Origin: Prolixibacteraceae bacterium
Lineage (GTDB): Bacteria; Bacteroidota; Bacteroidia; Bacteroidales; Prolixibacteraceae
DNA: 64,000 nucleotides
Reading direction: 5' to 3'
Assembly: GCA_019163175.1 (NCBI GenBank)
Contig: JAFLKN010000014.1
Location: forward strand, 1-64,000
Shown: one piece after another, positions 9,027 to 17,037 of the stretch
Layout: the number at the start of each line of letters is the position of its first letter
Numbering within the stretch: position 1 is the stretch's first letter
The notes under the pieces: model-generated
What the model was told of the DNA's origin: nothing
Seen by the model: only the letters and a program-made list of their open reading frames with translations
The model's database searches: none
Translations under genes and position numbers: made by a program

Positions 9027-10250
9027 TTATCTGTTTGCCGTTGGGAACATGAAGATGGCTGCATCACCAGCATCCAGTTCCATCGAACTTTCATAAGCGC
9101 TGGCTGGCACAATCGTTCCATCCTTCAATACTCTTTTTACTGATTCATCCCCGTAAACGGTCAGGTTTATGCTGTTTAAAAAGTCTTTATTTACCACGAC
9201 CAGAAATGAATTTTCACCCTTTTCCAATACTGAAACGATTATAGGAGCGCCTTTGCTGTCAAGCACTTTAATGGCTTTTGGCAAACTTGTCAGACGAATT
9301 GTTCCAGCCGGAATTTTCCCAATATCGGCATGGCGTACACTCACGACTTTCGATCCAAGGAATACCCCGGACAGAGACTTGATTTCGGCACTCATTTGCT
9401 TAACCCGATCGTAGACCACGCTGCGCTTTCCAGTTGCACTAATTGGTGCACCGCGCTGGTCTTCGCCTGATGGTGAATTTACCGATGTGGCTGACCAGTA
9501 TGTAAAATATTGAATTCCCTGTGCTCCGTAGGCCAAATTGCTGAAAACCTGAAGCCGCATTGCGGCAAGTGTTTGCGGTGTTACATGATCGTTGTCGTAG
9601 TTGGTGGTGAGGGCAAAAGCCCAAAATGGCAATCCTGCATTTTTTGATTCTGCGGAAATCAATTCCAGATTTTCGTACCATGATTTTGAAAGCCTGTCTT
9701 TCATTACCGGGTAATAGTCGAATGATACAAACTGAAGCGGTATTTGCCTGATGTATTCCTGTACATATTCCTTGTAGCTTTTCGTTCCTAACTGAGTAGA
9801 ATCAGCAAAATTAGGGAACAGGTTTACATAGCAAAAATGTTTGTCGTCGACCGATTGAATTTTCTTTGCCCATGCTGACAATTCAGGAAACAGGCGAATA
9901 TTGGGCTCATCAATCAGGTGATATCCTGCAACGGCCGGATGATTTATAAATCGTTTCACCGTTTTTTCCGGTTCTTTCTTCAGTTCAGGGCAGGTTACCA
10001 GCATTTTCATGCCTACTTTGGCTGCCACATCCAAGGCTTTTTGCAGATCATCGATGTTGGAGAAAAAACTAAGCGAGTGAGTTATTCCGGCATCTTTCAT
10101 TTCCTGGTACCGTTCTACAGTAGTTTCACTTGCGGGAATACTGTACCAGGCCAGAACTGGAATTTCGCCATTGGATTTTAATCTTTCCTGTGAATTTGCA
10201 TTGCCTAATGAGAAAAATAAGAACAGAAGCAGCAGGTAATATTTGTGCAT
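9027..10250 (-). CDS. Secreted TIM-barrel glycosidase-like protein, copy 3 of 3
   Basis: The 407-residue protein starts with a signal peptide (MHKYYLLLLFLFFSLGNANS). It repeats the blocks of the two downstream copies: VLAWYSIPASETT, LVTCPELKKEPEKT, GYHLIDEP near residue 114, VSFDYYPV near 180, PFWAFALTTNY near 220 and a C-terminal beta domain ending in DAGDAAIFMFPT. One difference stands out: the segment that reads EYW in copies 1 and 2 reads QYF here (GAQGIQYFTYW), and a loop of about 15 residues follows. This copy is first in transcription order, 107 bases after the MFS gene, with a hairpin in that gap. It is probably a divergent enzyme with related but not identical specificity. Confidence 0.75.
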   Translation of the reverse strand: MHKYYLLLLFLFFSLGNANSQERLKSNGEIPVLAWYSIPASETTVERYQEMKDAGITHSLSFFSNIDDLQKALDVAAKVGMKMLVTCPELKKEPEKTVKRFINHPAVAGYHLIDEPNIRLFPELSAWAKKIQSVDDKHFCYVNLFPNFADSTQLGTKSYKEYVQEYIRQIPLQFVSFDYYPVMKDRLSKSWYENLELISAESKNAGLPFWAFALTTNYDNDHVTPQTLAAMRLQVFSNLAYGAQGIQYFTYWSATSVNSPSGEDQRGAPISATGKRSVVYDRVKQMSAEIKSLSGVFLGSKVVSVRHADIGKIPAGTIRLTSLPKAIKVLDSKGAPIIVSVLEKGENSFLVVVNKDFLNSINLTVYGDESVKRVLKDGTIVPASAYESSMELDAGDAAIFMFPTANR

Positions 10251-10305
10251 AATTATTCAGTTAAAACTCAGATTGTGGTTCATTTAATACACTCATAAAA
10301 TTTTA

Positions 10306-10337
10306 CCTTCCGGATAAATGTTAGTTTACCCGGAAGG
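10306..10337 (-). terminator. Possible hairpin between MFS and tandem TIM-barrel genes
   Basis: Arms CCTTCCGG (10306-10313) and CCGGAAGG (10330-10337) pair perfectly around a 16-base loop. On the minus strand the 3' arm is followed by a short A/T-rich tract (GTAAAATTTTATG). It lies in the 107-base gap after the MFS stop codon. It may be a weak terminator or attenuator that lowers expression of the tandem glycosidases, or an mRNA-stabilising stem. The U-tract is poor, so termination is uncertain. Confidence 0.4.
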
Positions 10338-10357
10338 AACTGAAAATTTATATCGTG

Positions 10358-11488
10358 CTAATTTTTTCGCACATATAGAGATACCCAAAGGATATAAAGC
10401 ATACATGCGCCAACCACTGAAACGCTGACTAGCGGTCCAAATGTAGTACTCACAAATCCCATTACCAGCGGAATTACGGCACCACCAGATACGGCCATGA
10501 TAAGTAATCCGGAAATTTCATTGGCACGTTCGGGCATTTTTTCCAGCGCAAGCGAAAAAATAATGGGGAACATATTTCCAACACCCAATCCAATAACCAA
10601 GATAGAAGCAAAAGCAATTGTATTTGTTGGAGAAAGGAATACACCCAAAACTCCGGCAAGTGAAAGCAATGTAATCAGCAAAAGGAAAAGGCGTGGTTTA
10701 ATCCAGTTTAAAATAAAGGCACCCAACAGTCGTGAAATTGTCTCACCGGCAAAGAACATGCTTATACCAATAACCGCCTGATCCAGAGTTATTCCGAATT
10801 TGGCGATCAAAATATTGGCGATATTGGTATTGATCGCAACTTCAGCGCCTACAATCAGGAAGATTGATAAAGCCATGAAAGCCACAAAACTGTTTTTCAA
10901 CAAGCCAAAACAAGAGGCAAACGAGGCTGGTTTGCGATCTGGTTTCGATTCTGTTATTGGTGTCATGGAAAGCCACAATGCGGCCAGTAAAGAAGTGATA
11001 CCATAAACAGCAAATACTAATTTCCAATCGCCGAAGCTGGTTGCCACGAACGAAGCAATAATAGGTCCTGAAAATGAGATGATTGCTTTTACGAACTGCG
11101 ATAAACTCATGAAGCTACCCAGTTTTTCTGAAGGAGTAACATCTTGCAGAAGTGGGTTTGCTGAAACCTGAATAACCGTATTTCCAATTCCGAGCAAAAT
11201 AAACGAGGCAAACATCATCCCAAATGAATAATGTATAAATGGCAAGCCCAGACCAATCGCCTGAATAACCATACCGATGTTCAGCATATTTCGCTTTCCG
11301 AACTTATCCTGCAAAACTCCGGCAGGAACAGAAAGGACAAAGAACCATAGCAGAACCATCATTGGTAAAAACTGGGCAATAAAATCTGTCAATGCAAAGT
11401 CTTGCTTTACATATCCAGTTGCTACTCCGATAATGTCAACAAATCCCATCACGATGAAGGATAAGAATACCGGAAGTATTTTCCGCAT
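10358..11488 (-). CDS. Sugar MFS permease (FucP-like)
   Basis: The protein of about 376 residues has roughly 12 hydrophobic segments and sits in the inner membrane. The N-terminal block GFVDIIGVATGYVKQDF and the loop PAGVLQDKFGKRN are typical of the FucP/FHS branch of the major facilitator superfamily, which imports sugars with protons. The start is placed at the ATG at 11488; a GTG seven codons upstream (11509) is an alternative. It lies 50 bases after the GH38 gene and before the tandem TIM-barrel genes, so it probably imports the monosaccharide or disaccharide they release. L-fucose specificity should not be assumed, because mannose, rhamnose or other sugars are equally possible. Confidence 0.85.
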   Translation of the reverse strand: MRKILPVFLSFIVMGFVDIIGVATGYVKQDFALTDFIAQFLPMMVLLWFFVLSVPAGVLQDKFGKRNMLNIGMVIQAIGLGLPFIHYSFGMMFASFILLGIGNTVIQVSANPLLQDVTPSEKLGSFMSLSQFVKAIISFSGPIIASFVATSFGDWKLVFAVYGITSLLAALWLSMTPITESKPDRKPASFASCFGLLKNSFVAFMALSIFLIVGAEVAINTNIANILIAKFGITLDQAVIGISMFFAGETISRLLGAFILNWIKPRLFLLLITLLSLAGVLGVFLSPTNTIAFASILVIGLGVGNMFPIIFSLALEKMPERANEISGLLIMAVSGGAVIPLVMGFVSTTFGPLVSVSVVGACMLYILWVSLYVRKN

Positions 11489-11559
11489 TTCAATTTTTGA
11501 ATTAGTCACAAGTTTAGATTTAGTTATTTTAATTAATTGATTTTTAATATATTGTTGGT

Positions 11560-14133
11560 TTATTCTTCAAGTAAGTTAACTTCTTTTACTACGCCTGATT
11601 TCTTATTTACCCGCAGTGTTTTTATTTCACATGGAGTAAAACTACCGCTCCATTTGCGGTCACTAAAGCCCAAATCGATTGTTACTGAAGCTGCTTTTCC
11701 GGCTGATTCCACACAGCGAATAATCAAATCATCACCAGTCTCGGCATTCTTAATGGCTGAAACGACCACATTGGGGGAATCAATAGAAAGCAGAGAGTCT
11801 GATTTTGGAAGTGAACCGCCATGGATTCCCTGGTAAATTGATAATGGTGGAGCACTGAATTCTTCGGCAAGCCTGATAATATTGCTTTCCTGCCAACTTT
11901 CCTGATGAGGAACAAGCAACATCCTGAATGTCTGAATACCCTGATCCATCCACATATATTCATTCTTCAAATCGAGCACTTTCGGATTATGGTGAGCAAA
12001 GACAGCAGCACGGGCAACCGAAATGCGCATATCATTTCCCAGAATGTTGTAACCATATTTGGCATCATTCATAACGGTCAGACCGAAATTGCTTCCGCTG
12101 CGTTTTCCTGTCACATCAATCCAACGCTGACCCGGATCTTCGTTTCCGTTAGCTTCGCGAACAATATGTCCGTAAGGTGTTTCGTAGGTTGCAACCGGAC
12201 TTTCTACATTAACCGGGAAAGAAAATTTCAGCATTTTTAAATGCTCATGCCAATCGAGAGTTACTTTGGCCTCCAGATTTTTTGATCCGGCATATAAAGT
12301 CCAGTCAATTGTAAGTTTCGAATCTCCGTAGGAAGCAACTACCCGCATGGTTGAACGTAACGGCCCGTTTTCCAGAATTTTCAGGGTAGCATTTCCGAAT
12401 GCGCCTATTTCTTTATCGTAAGTTTTTATATCGTGACTCCAGGTGTCGCTCGGATCATCAATAATAATGGCGTGGCAACCGGTATTTCCTCCGGCAAACA
12501 CTTCTTTACCGGTCTGTTTATCCAGAATTCCTAGAGTTCCATTGTACGAGAAAGTTACTTTAACCTTATCGTTTTCGAGCACGTTGTCCTTGGCAGATGC
12601 GGTAATCTGATGATTGAAATCGCCACCATCCCAAAGCCTTATCTGGCGATAACCCATGGCCGGAATCGCGGTATGAACAATCAGTTTCCTACGTGATCCG
12701 GTTTCAGAAGAACCACCGGTAAACTGGTGAGGTAATGGATTTCCTTTTTCATCGTCGACGCGCGAAGTTTTGTGCAAGGTTGGATTCCAGTTAAAATCGT
12801 ACTCTACATTTCCTATGACTTCCCAGGCATGCGGATTGAAAACCACCATATATTGCGAATCCGGATCTTCAGCAGCTATTTGCCATTCCAATTTCTGAAT
12901 GGCCATATAACTGGCCTGATGCGCTATATCCATGGCAAAACCGTAACCTTCGCGGGCAGCCTGAGAATGGTCGAACAAAGAAGAGCCTGCAAGACTATCA
13001 TGAAATTGAAGGAAAAGTACACGTTGCCATGCTGTCGTCAGTTCTTTTTTCGGGTAATTGGCGCCCCAGACCCATGAACCAATAGCCACAATTTTTTCGG
13101 CAGTAATCAAGGCTGTCTCCGATTGGCGATTTCCCTTTTTAATTTCCGATTCAGCCGTGTAACAGCCTACCGCATGATGTTGAAGATCATCGTCAACCAC
13201 TGCCAATTTCAGGTTTTTATCTGCACGAATTTCTTTAAAGTAGCGTTCAGGAGTACTGTAAAAAACTGCCGGTGCTCCTTTTTCTATCTTAAGTTCTTCA
13301 ATCGATTTGATATTATCTTTGGTGGCTCCACCACCGTGGTCACCAGCTCCAAAGTAATACATAAAGCTTTTCATGGGTTGGTTCTGCACTTGGGCAAGCA
13401 CTTTTTCCAGACGGTTTTTCACCACCCCACTATCGTTGTAACTCTGCTCTATACGATATGTCAATACTTCAGTGCCATCTTTACCTTTCCACCAGAAAAG
13501 GTCAGCAGGCAGCGTTTTTTCATGAGGTCCGGGACGCATGAAAATATAATTATCCATGCCCTGCTTTTTAATAATCTGTGGCAAAGTGCTGGTATGACCA
13601 AATGAATCGGGATTAAATCCAATGGTAGCTTTACACCCAAAAAGTTTTTGAAAAGTAAGCTGTCCATACAATCCCTGCCTTACCATGGCTTCTCCCCCGG
13701 GGATATTAATATCAGGCTCAACCCACCATCCGCCAATCACATTCCAGCGGCCTTCTTCAACACGTTTGCGAATTTTCTTCATCATTTCCGGATCATTCTC
13801 GGCGACCCAATGATAAAATTGGGCTGAACTGCTGATGAAGCAGAAACCGGGAGTTTCATTCATCCGGTCGAGTGCGGACTGAAAAGTACTGTGGACAATT
13901 GCCACACCTTCTGTCCATGGCCACAACCATACCGGATCAATATGTGCATGACCAATCATGTGAAATTTAAAATCAGGAGCATTGGCTGGCCACAGCGTTG
14001 CCTGCTGTAAATTATCAGCCAGAAGACTTGTTACCGGGGCAAATGCAAGAAATGCTGTACCTGTAGCCGTCTTACTTATGAAAGATCTTCTCGAAATCTG
14101 ATTTTGTTTTTTTGAATTGTTGGTATTATCCAT
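11560..14133 (-). CDS. GH38 alpha-mannosidase with Tat-type signal
   Basis: The 857-residue protein carries an N-terminal twin-arginine signal (SRRSFISK plus a hydrophobic stretch ending near LLADN). GH38 signatures are clear: HMIGHAHIDPVWLWPW near residue 58 (zinc-binding His and Asp), a WWVEPDINIPGGE block near 143, and NPDSFGHTSTLPQ near 175 holding the expected Asp nucleophile. A further block with FGAGDHGGG lies near 262. The second half is the usual all-beta region. The family removes alpha-linked mannose from N-glycans and mannans, with retention and a divalent metal. The gene follows the GmhA-like isomerase by 35 bases. Tat export, if real, would put a folded metalloenzyme in the periplasm, in contrast to many cytoplasmic bacterial GH38 enzymes. 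Confidence 0.92.
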   Translation of the reverse strand: MDNTNNSKKQNQISRRSFISKTATGTAFLAFAPVTSLLADNLQQATLWPANAPDFKFHMIGHAHIDPVWLWPWTEGVAIVHSTFQSALDRMNETPGFCFISSSAQFYHWVAENDPEMMKKIRKRVEEGRWNVIGGWWVEPDINIPGGEAMVRQGLYGQLTFQKLFGCKATIGFNPDSFGHTSTLPQIIKKQGMDNYIFMRPGPHEKTLPADLFWWKGKDGTEVLTYRIEQSYNDSGVVKNRLEKVLAQVQNQPMKSFMYYFGAGDHGGGATKDNIKSIEELKIEKGAPAVFYSTPERYFKEIRADKNLKLAVVDDDLQHHAVGCYTAESEIKKGNRQSETALITAEKIVAIGSWVWGANYPKKELTTAWQRVLFLQFHDSLAGSSLFDHSQAAREGYGFAMDIAHQASYMAIQKLEWQIAAEDPDSQYMVVFNPHAWEVIGNVEYDFNWNPTLHKTSRVDDEKGNPLPHQFTGGSSETGSRRKLIVHTAIPAMGYRQIRLWDGGDFNHQITASAKDNVLENDKVKVTFSYNGTLGILDKQTGKEVFAGGNTGCHAIIIDDPSDTWSHDIKTYDKEIGAFGNATLKILENGPLRSTMRVVASYGDSKLTIDWTLYAGSKNLEAKVTLDWHEHLKMLKFSFPVNVESPVATYETPYGHIVREANGNEDPGQRWIDVTGKRSGSNFGLTVMNDAKYGYNILGNDMRISVARAAVFAHHNPKVLDLKNEYMWMDQGIQTFRMLLVPHQESWQESNIIRLAEEFSAPPLSIYQGIHGGSLPKSDSLLSIDSPNVVVSAIKNAETGDDLIIRCVESAGKAASVTIDLGFSDRKWSGSFTPCEIKTLRVNKKSGVVKEVNLLEE

Positions 14134-14168
14134 TGTTTTGTATGTTTAGTTCGATTAATTAGGTCTTG

Positions 14169-14828
14169 TTATTCTTTTGAATCGAGATAGTAATTTCCAA
14201 AGAAATGATTCTCAACCATAACACAAAGTGTGTGGTAAACAGGCAAATGCAATTCCTGAACGTATGCGGTTCGTTTGCCATGAACATTGATCAGAATATC
14301 ACACATGGTCTTCATTTTTCCACCTGATTCTCCGGTTAATCCAATTACCAAAAGTCCTTTGGCCCTGGCAGTAAGAATGGCATCGAGAACATTCTGTGAA
14401 TTGCCAGAACTGCTGATCGCTAAAAGCACATCACCGACATTTCCGTAACCAACCACTTGCTGTGCGAAAATGAGATTAGCATCTGTATCGTTGGCAACTG
14501 CTGTAATCAAACCGCTGTGTGCTGTCAATGAAATTGCAGGCAGCCCATGTTGCAGTTTCTCTGCCAGATATGCACCTCTATCACTGTCAAGTTCTTTCAA
14601 ATGATCTTTCAATTCCTCAGTGATCGGGCGTTTATGCTCAAAGCCTTTCATTAACTCACCCACGATATGGTCAGAATCAGAGCAACTTCCACCATTACCG
14701 CAAATAAGAACTTTCCCGCCATGCTCATAACACTTGATCAGGGCATCGCCGGCTTTTGATATTTCAGAACTCAGAACCTGCAGCTGCGGATATCTTTTCA
14801 ATAATTCGTCAAGTATAATCGTTTCCAT
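14169..14828 (-). CDS. GmhA-like SIS-domain sugar-phosphate isomerase
   Basis: The 219-residue cytoplasmic protein has a single SIS domain. The phosphate-binding segment GNGGSCSDSDH near residue 43 and the Ser-rich loop ISSSGNSQNV near 138 are those of sedoheptulose-7-phosphate isomerase (GmhA) relatives. A Glu in HIVGELMKGF and a His in VQELHLPVYH stand where GmhA has its catalytic acid and base. GmhA converts sedoheptulose 7-phosphate to glycero-manno-heptose 7-phosphate. In this glycan locus it may serve a catabolic ketose/aldose phosphate step instead. It is only four bases after the ROK kinase, so kinase and isomerase are probably made together. An N-acetylglucosamine- or mannose-phosphate-type substrate remains possible. 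Confidence 0.82.
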   Translation of the reverse strand: METIILDELLKRYPQLQVLSSEISKAGDALIKCYEHGGKVLICGNGGSCSDSDHIVGELMKGFEHKRPITEELKDHLKELDSDRGAYLAEKLQHGLPAISLTAHSGLITAVANDTDANLIFAQQVVGYGNVGDVLLAISSSGNSQNVLDAILTARAKGLLVIGLTGESGGKMKTMCDILINVHGKRTAYVQELHLPVYHTLCVMVENHFFGNYYLDSKE

Positions 14829-14832
14829 TCAG

Positions 14833-15822
14833 TTAAAATTTGTTTTCGTAAATTGCCACACATAAGGCGGCATAATCACCAATCGAATCACCCAGTTCGG
14901 CGGGTTTTATCCGGCATACATCAAGTGCCGAAGGAATGGCTTCGCGCTGCATTACCTTTTCGATCAGTGGCTTGAATAATTCTTCATTTCGGGCATAAAT
15001 ACTACCGATTACAATGCATTCCGGGTTCAGAATGTCTATCAGTAACGAAAGTCCCATGCCTAAATAATCAGCCGATATTTGTATTATTTCATGAGCTACG
15101 GAGTCACCCGCCTGTGCTGCCAGAAAAACCATTTTGGCATCAATTTCACCAATCATTTCCGGCGAAGAACAGAAGCCAACGAATTGGTTGTTTTTCAGCT
15201 TTTCTGAAACGATTGATTTGGCCAGTTGAGCTATTCCGCCACCGCTGCAAAAACCTTCGAATGAACCTGCTTTTCCAAATCCGACAGGGCCGTCAGGCGC
15301 CAGACGAATGTGCCCGACTTCTCCACCCAGATCGTTGGTTCCGGCATACAATTGTCCATTCAGGATCAATCCGGCTCCCATTCCTGTACCGAAAGTCAGG
15401 AAAATCATGTTTCGCGTTCCTTTTCCGGCACCCATCATCCACTCGGCCAGTGCACAGGCGTTGGCATCGTTTTGAACTGCGGCCTCAACGCCATATCTTT
15501 TGCTGAAGATTTCAACAATAGGCACATTATCCCAACCCGGCAGATTTGGCGGCGAATATATCATTCCTTTTACCGAATCCAACGGACCTCCACAACTGAT
15601 ACCAATTCGTTTCAATTGACAGTCCGAAAAATCGAGCAACAACGAATCAATATGCTTTTGAAATTCAGCAAGAATAGCTTCGTAACCGCGTTCGACGCGA
15701 GTTTCAAAAAAAACTTTCTTTTTTATAGAAAAATTGGCGTCACCAATAACAACGGCACATTTGGTTCCACCAATATCGAGGCCGATATAAATATCTTCAG
15801 CTGTATGTTTAAATTCTGTCAT
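14833..15822 (-). CDS. ROK-family sugar kinase lacking the zinc Cys motif
   Basis: The 329-residue cytoplasmic kinase has the N-terminal phosphate motif GLDIGGTKCAVV (near 14), GISCGGPLDS near 90, a catalytic Asp in VQNDANACALAEW near 122, and FGTGMGAGLILNG near 148. The conserved His of the ROK signature is kept (GEVGHIRLAP near 169). The usual CxCGxxGCxE zinc site reads VGFGKAGSFE, so all three Cys are replaced while both Gly and the Glu remain. ROK kinases phosphorylate glucose, mannose, fructose, GlcNAc, ManNAc or allose. It has no DNA-binding domain, so it is a kinase and not a repressor. It is the first gene after the palindromic operator and probably primes the monosaccharide released by the mannosidases. 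Confidence 0.87.
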   Translation of the reverse strand: MTEFKHTAEDIYIGLDIGGTKCAVVIGDANFSIKKKVFFETRVERGYEAILAEFQKHIDSLLLDFSDCQLKRIGISCGGPLDSVKGMIYSPPNLPGWDNVPIVEIFSKRYGVEAAVQNDANACALAEWMMGAGKGTRNMIFLTFGTGMGAGLILNGQLYAGTNDLGGEVGHIRLAPDGPVGFGKAGSFEGFCSGGGIAQLAKSIVSEKLKNNQFVGFCSSPEMIGEIDAKMVFLAAQAGDSVAHEIIQISADYLGMGLSLLIDILNPECIVIGSIYARNEELFKPLIEKVMQREAIPSALDVCRIKPAELGDSIGDYAALCVAIYENKF

Positions 15823-15842
15823 CTAAGTTTGTTAGTTTATTT

Positions 15843-15856
15843 ACTAAATCGATTTA
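15843..15856. promoter_or_regulatory. Palindromic operator candidate before the ROK operon
   Basis: CTAAATCGATTTAG is a perfect 14-base palindrome with a central CG, the symmetry expected of a LacI-family operator. It lies in the 51-base gap between the LacI-type gene and the ROK start. A related sequence, CTAAACCGATTTAA (12 of 14 bases the same), occurs at 60339-60352 upstream of susC. Binding by the adjacent regulator is inferred, not shown. Confidence 0.55.
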
Positions 15857-15873
15857 GCTAAAATAGAAAAAAA

Positions 15874-16902
15874 TTAGTACCCACAGGATTTTCGAATAAT
15901 AAATTCAGTCTTCAATGTATACTGTTGAAATTTAGGTGTTCCATTAGGGCTATTGATTTTATCAAGAATAATATTTACTGCTTTTTTGCCGATTTCCTGA
16001 AGTGGCTGAGCAACTACAGTTACAGGACTTACACAGATTTTATACGCATCGGCATTATCAAAACTGACAATAGCAATGTCGTCAGGAATCTTCAGTCCCA
16101 AAGCCGAAATACACTCGATGCCATTGAGCCCCAGCTTGCTTGTTGAAAACAGAATGGCATCGGCCTTAAGATCTTCTTTGTGGCCAACTAATTCAGTAAT
16201 AGCAAGTGAAATATCCATACTTTCGTGAGAAAACGGCAGAACCTTAATCAGATTCTTGTCAACAAGAATTCCGTTATCGGTTAGCGCTTTTTTGTATCCT
16301 TCCGTACGCGCTTTCATGTTTACCAAGTCCAGATTTACCGTGATATTGGCAATTTTCTTTCGCCCTAATTTCAGTAAGTGAGTTGTTGCCTTATATGCGG
16401 CATCAAAATTATCAACCACAATGTAATTTGTCTCAATATCAGCAAAATAACGGTCAATCAAAACGAAAGGAGTGCGACCCTTTGAAAGTGCCCGAATCTG
16501 TGGTTCACTGTTCATTGGTGGCGAAATAATATAACCATCGACCTGGCTTTGTTGCAACATGGCTATTTGCTGTTTCGATTTTTCAGGATTTTCATCGGAA
16601 CTGCAGAATATGACACTGTATCCGTTTAGCGCAGCTTCCTTCTCGATTTCTCTTCCCAATTTTCCGAAAAATGGATTGGCAATATCAGCAATAATAAGGC
16701 CGATAGTATTTGTTTTTCCGGTACGCAATCCCTGTGCAATGCGGTTGGGCTGATAATTCATTTCCTTGGCCGCATCCATTACCTTTTGACAAATATCATC
16801 ACTGATCCGAAACTCTTTTCCCCGTCCGTTTAGTACGAACGAAACAAGTGTTTTGGAAACTCCCAAATGTATTGCAATGTCGTTTAGTGATGCTTTCTTC
16901 AT
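15874..16902 (-). CDS. LacI/GalR-family transcriptional regulator
   Basis: The 342-residue protein has an N-terminal helix-turn-helix (SLNDIAIHLGVSKTLVSFVLNG, here split as SLNDIAIHLGVS and KTLVSFVLNG) and the hinge-helix block NRIAQGLRTGKTNTIG near 55. It is followed by a periplasmic-binding-protein-like sensor starting IGLIIADIANPFF. The recognition helix is normal, but the segment after it (GRGKEFRISDDIC) is a few residues longer than in Escherichia coli LacI. The gene precedes the ROK kinase, with a perfect palindrome in the gap, so it probably controls the kinase-isomerase-mannosidase operon in response to a sugar or sugar phosphate. A second similar site upstream of susC suggests a wider regulon. 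The 135 bases before its start probably hold its own promoter. Confidence 0.92.
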   Translation of the reverse strand: MKKASLNDIAIHLGVSKTLVSFVLNGRGKEFRISDDICQKVMDAAKEMNYQPNRIAQGLRTGKTNTIGLIIADIANPFFGKLGREIEKEAALNGYSVIFCSSDENPEKSKQQIAMLQQSQVDGYIISPPMNSEPQIRALSKGRTPFVLIDRYFADIETNYIVVDNFDAAYKATTHLLKLGRKKIANITVNLDLVNMKARTEGYKKALTDNGILVDKNLIKVLPFSHESMDISLAITELVGHKEDLKADAILFSTSKLGLNGIECISALGLKIPDDIAIVSFDNADAYKICVSPVTVVAQPLQEIGKKAVNIILDKINSPNGTPKFQQYTLKTEFIIRKSCGY

Positions 16903-17037
16903 ATAATCCTACTATTTACCCAGACATAAAATATTTAATACAAGCAAAGCAACTAAATTTGGTAATCAGGTGTTCAAAAATAAGATTTAAGAAAATGAGA
17001 CCAATATGAAATATTACCCCAAACTAATAATATCTGA

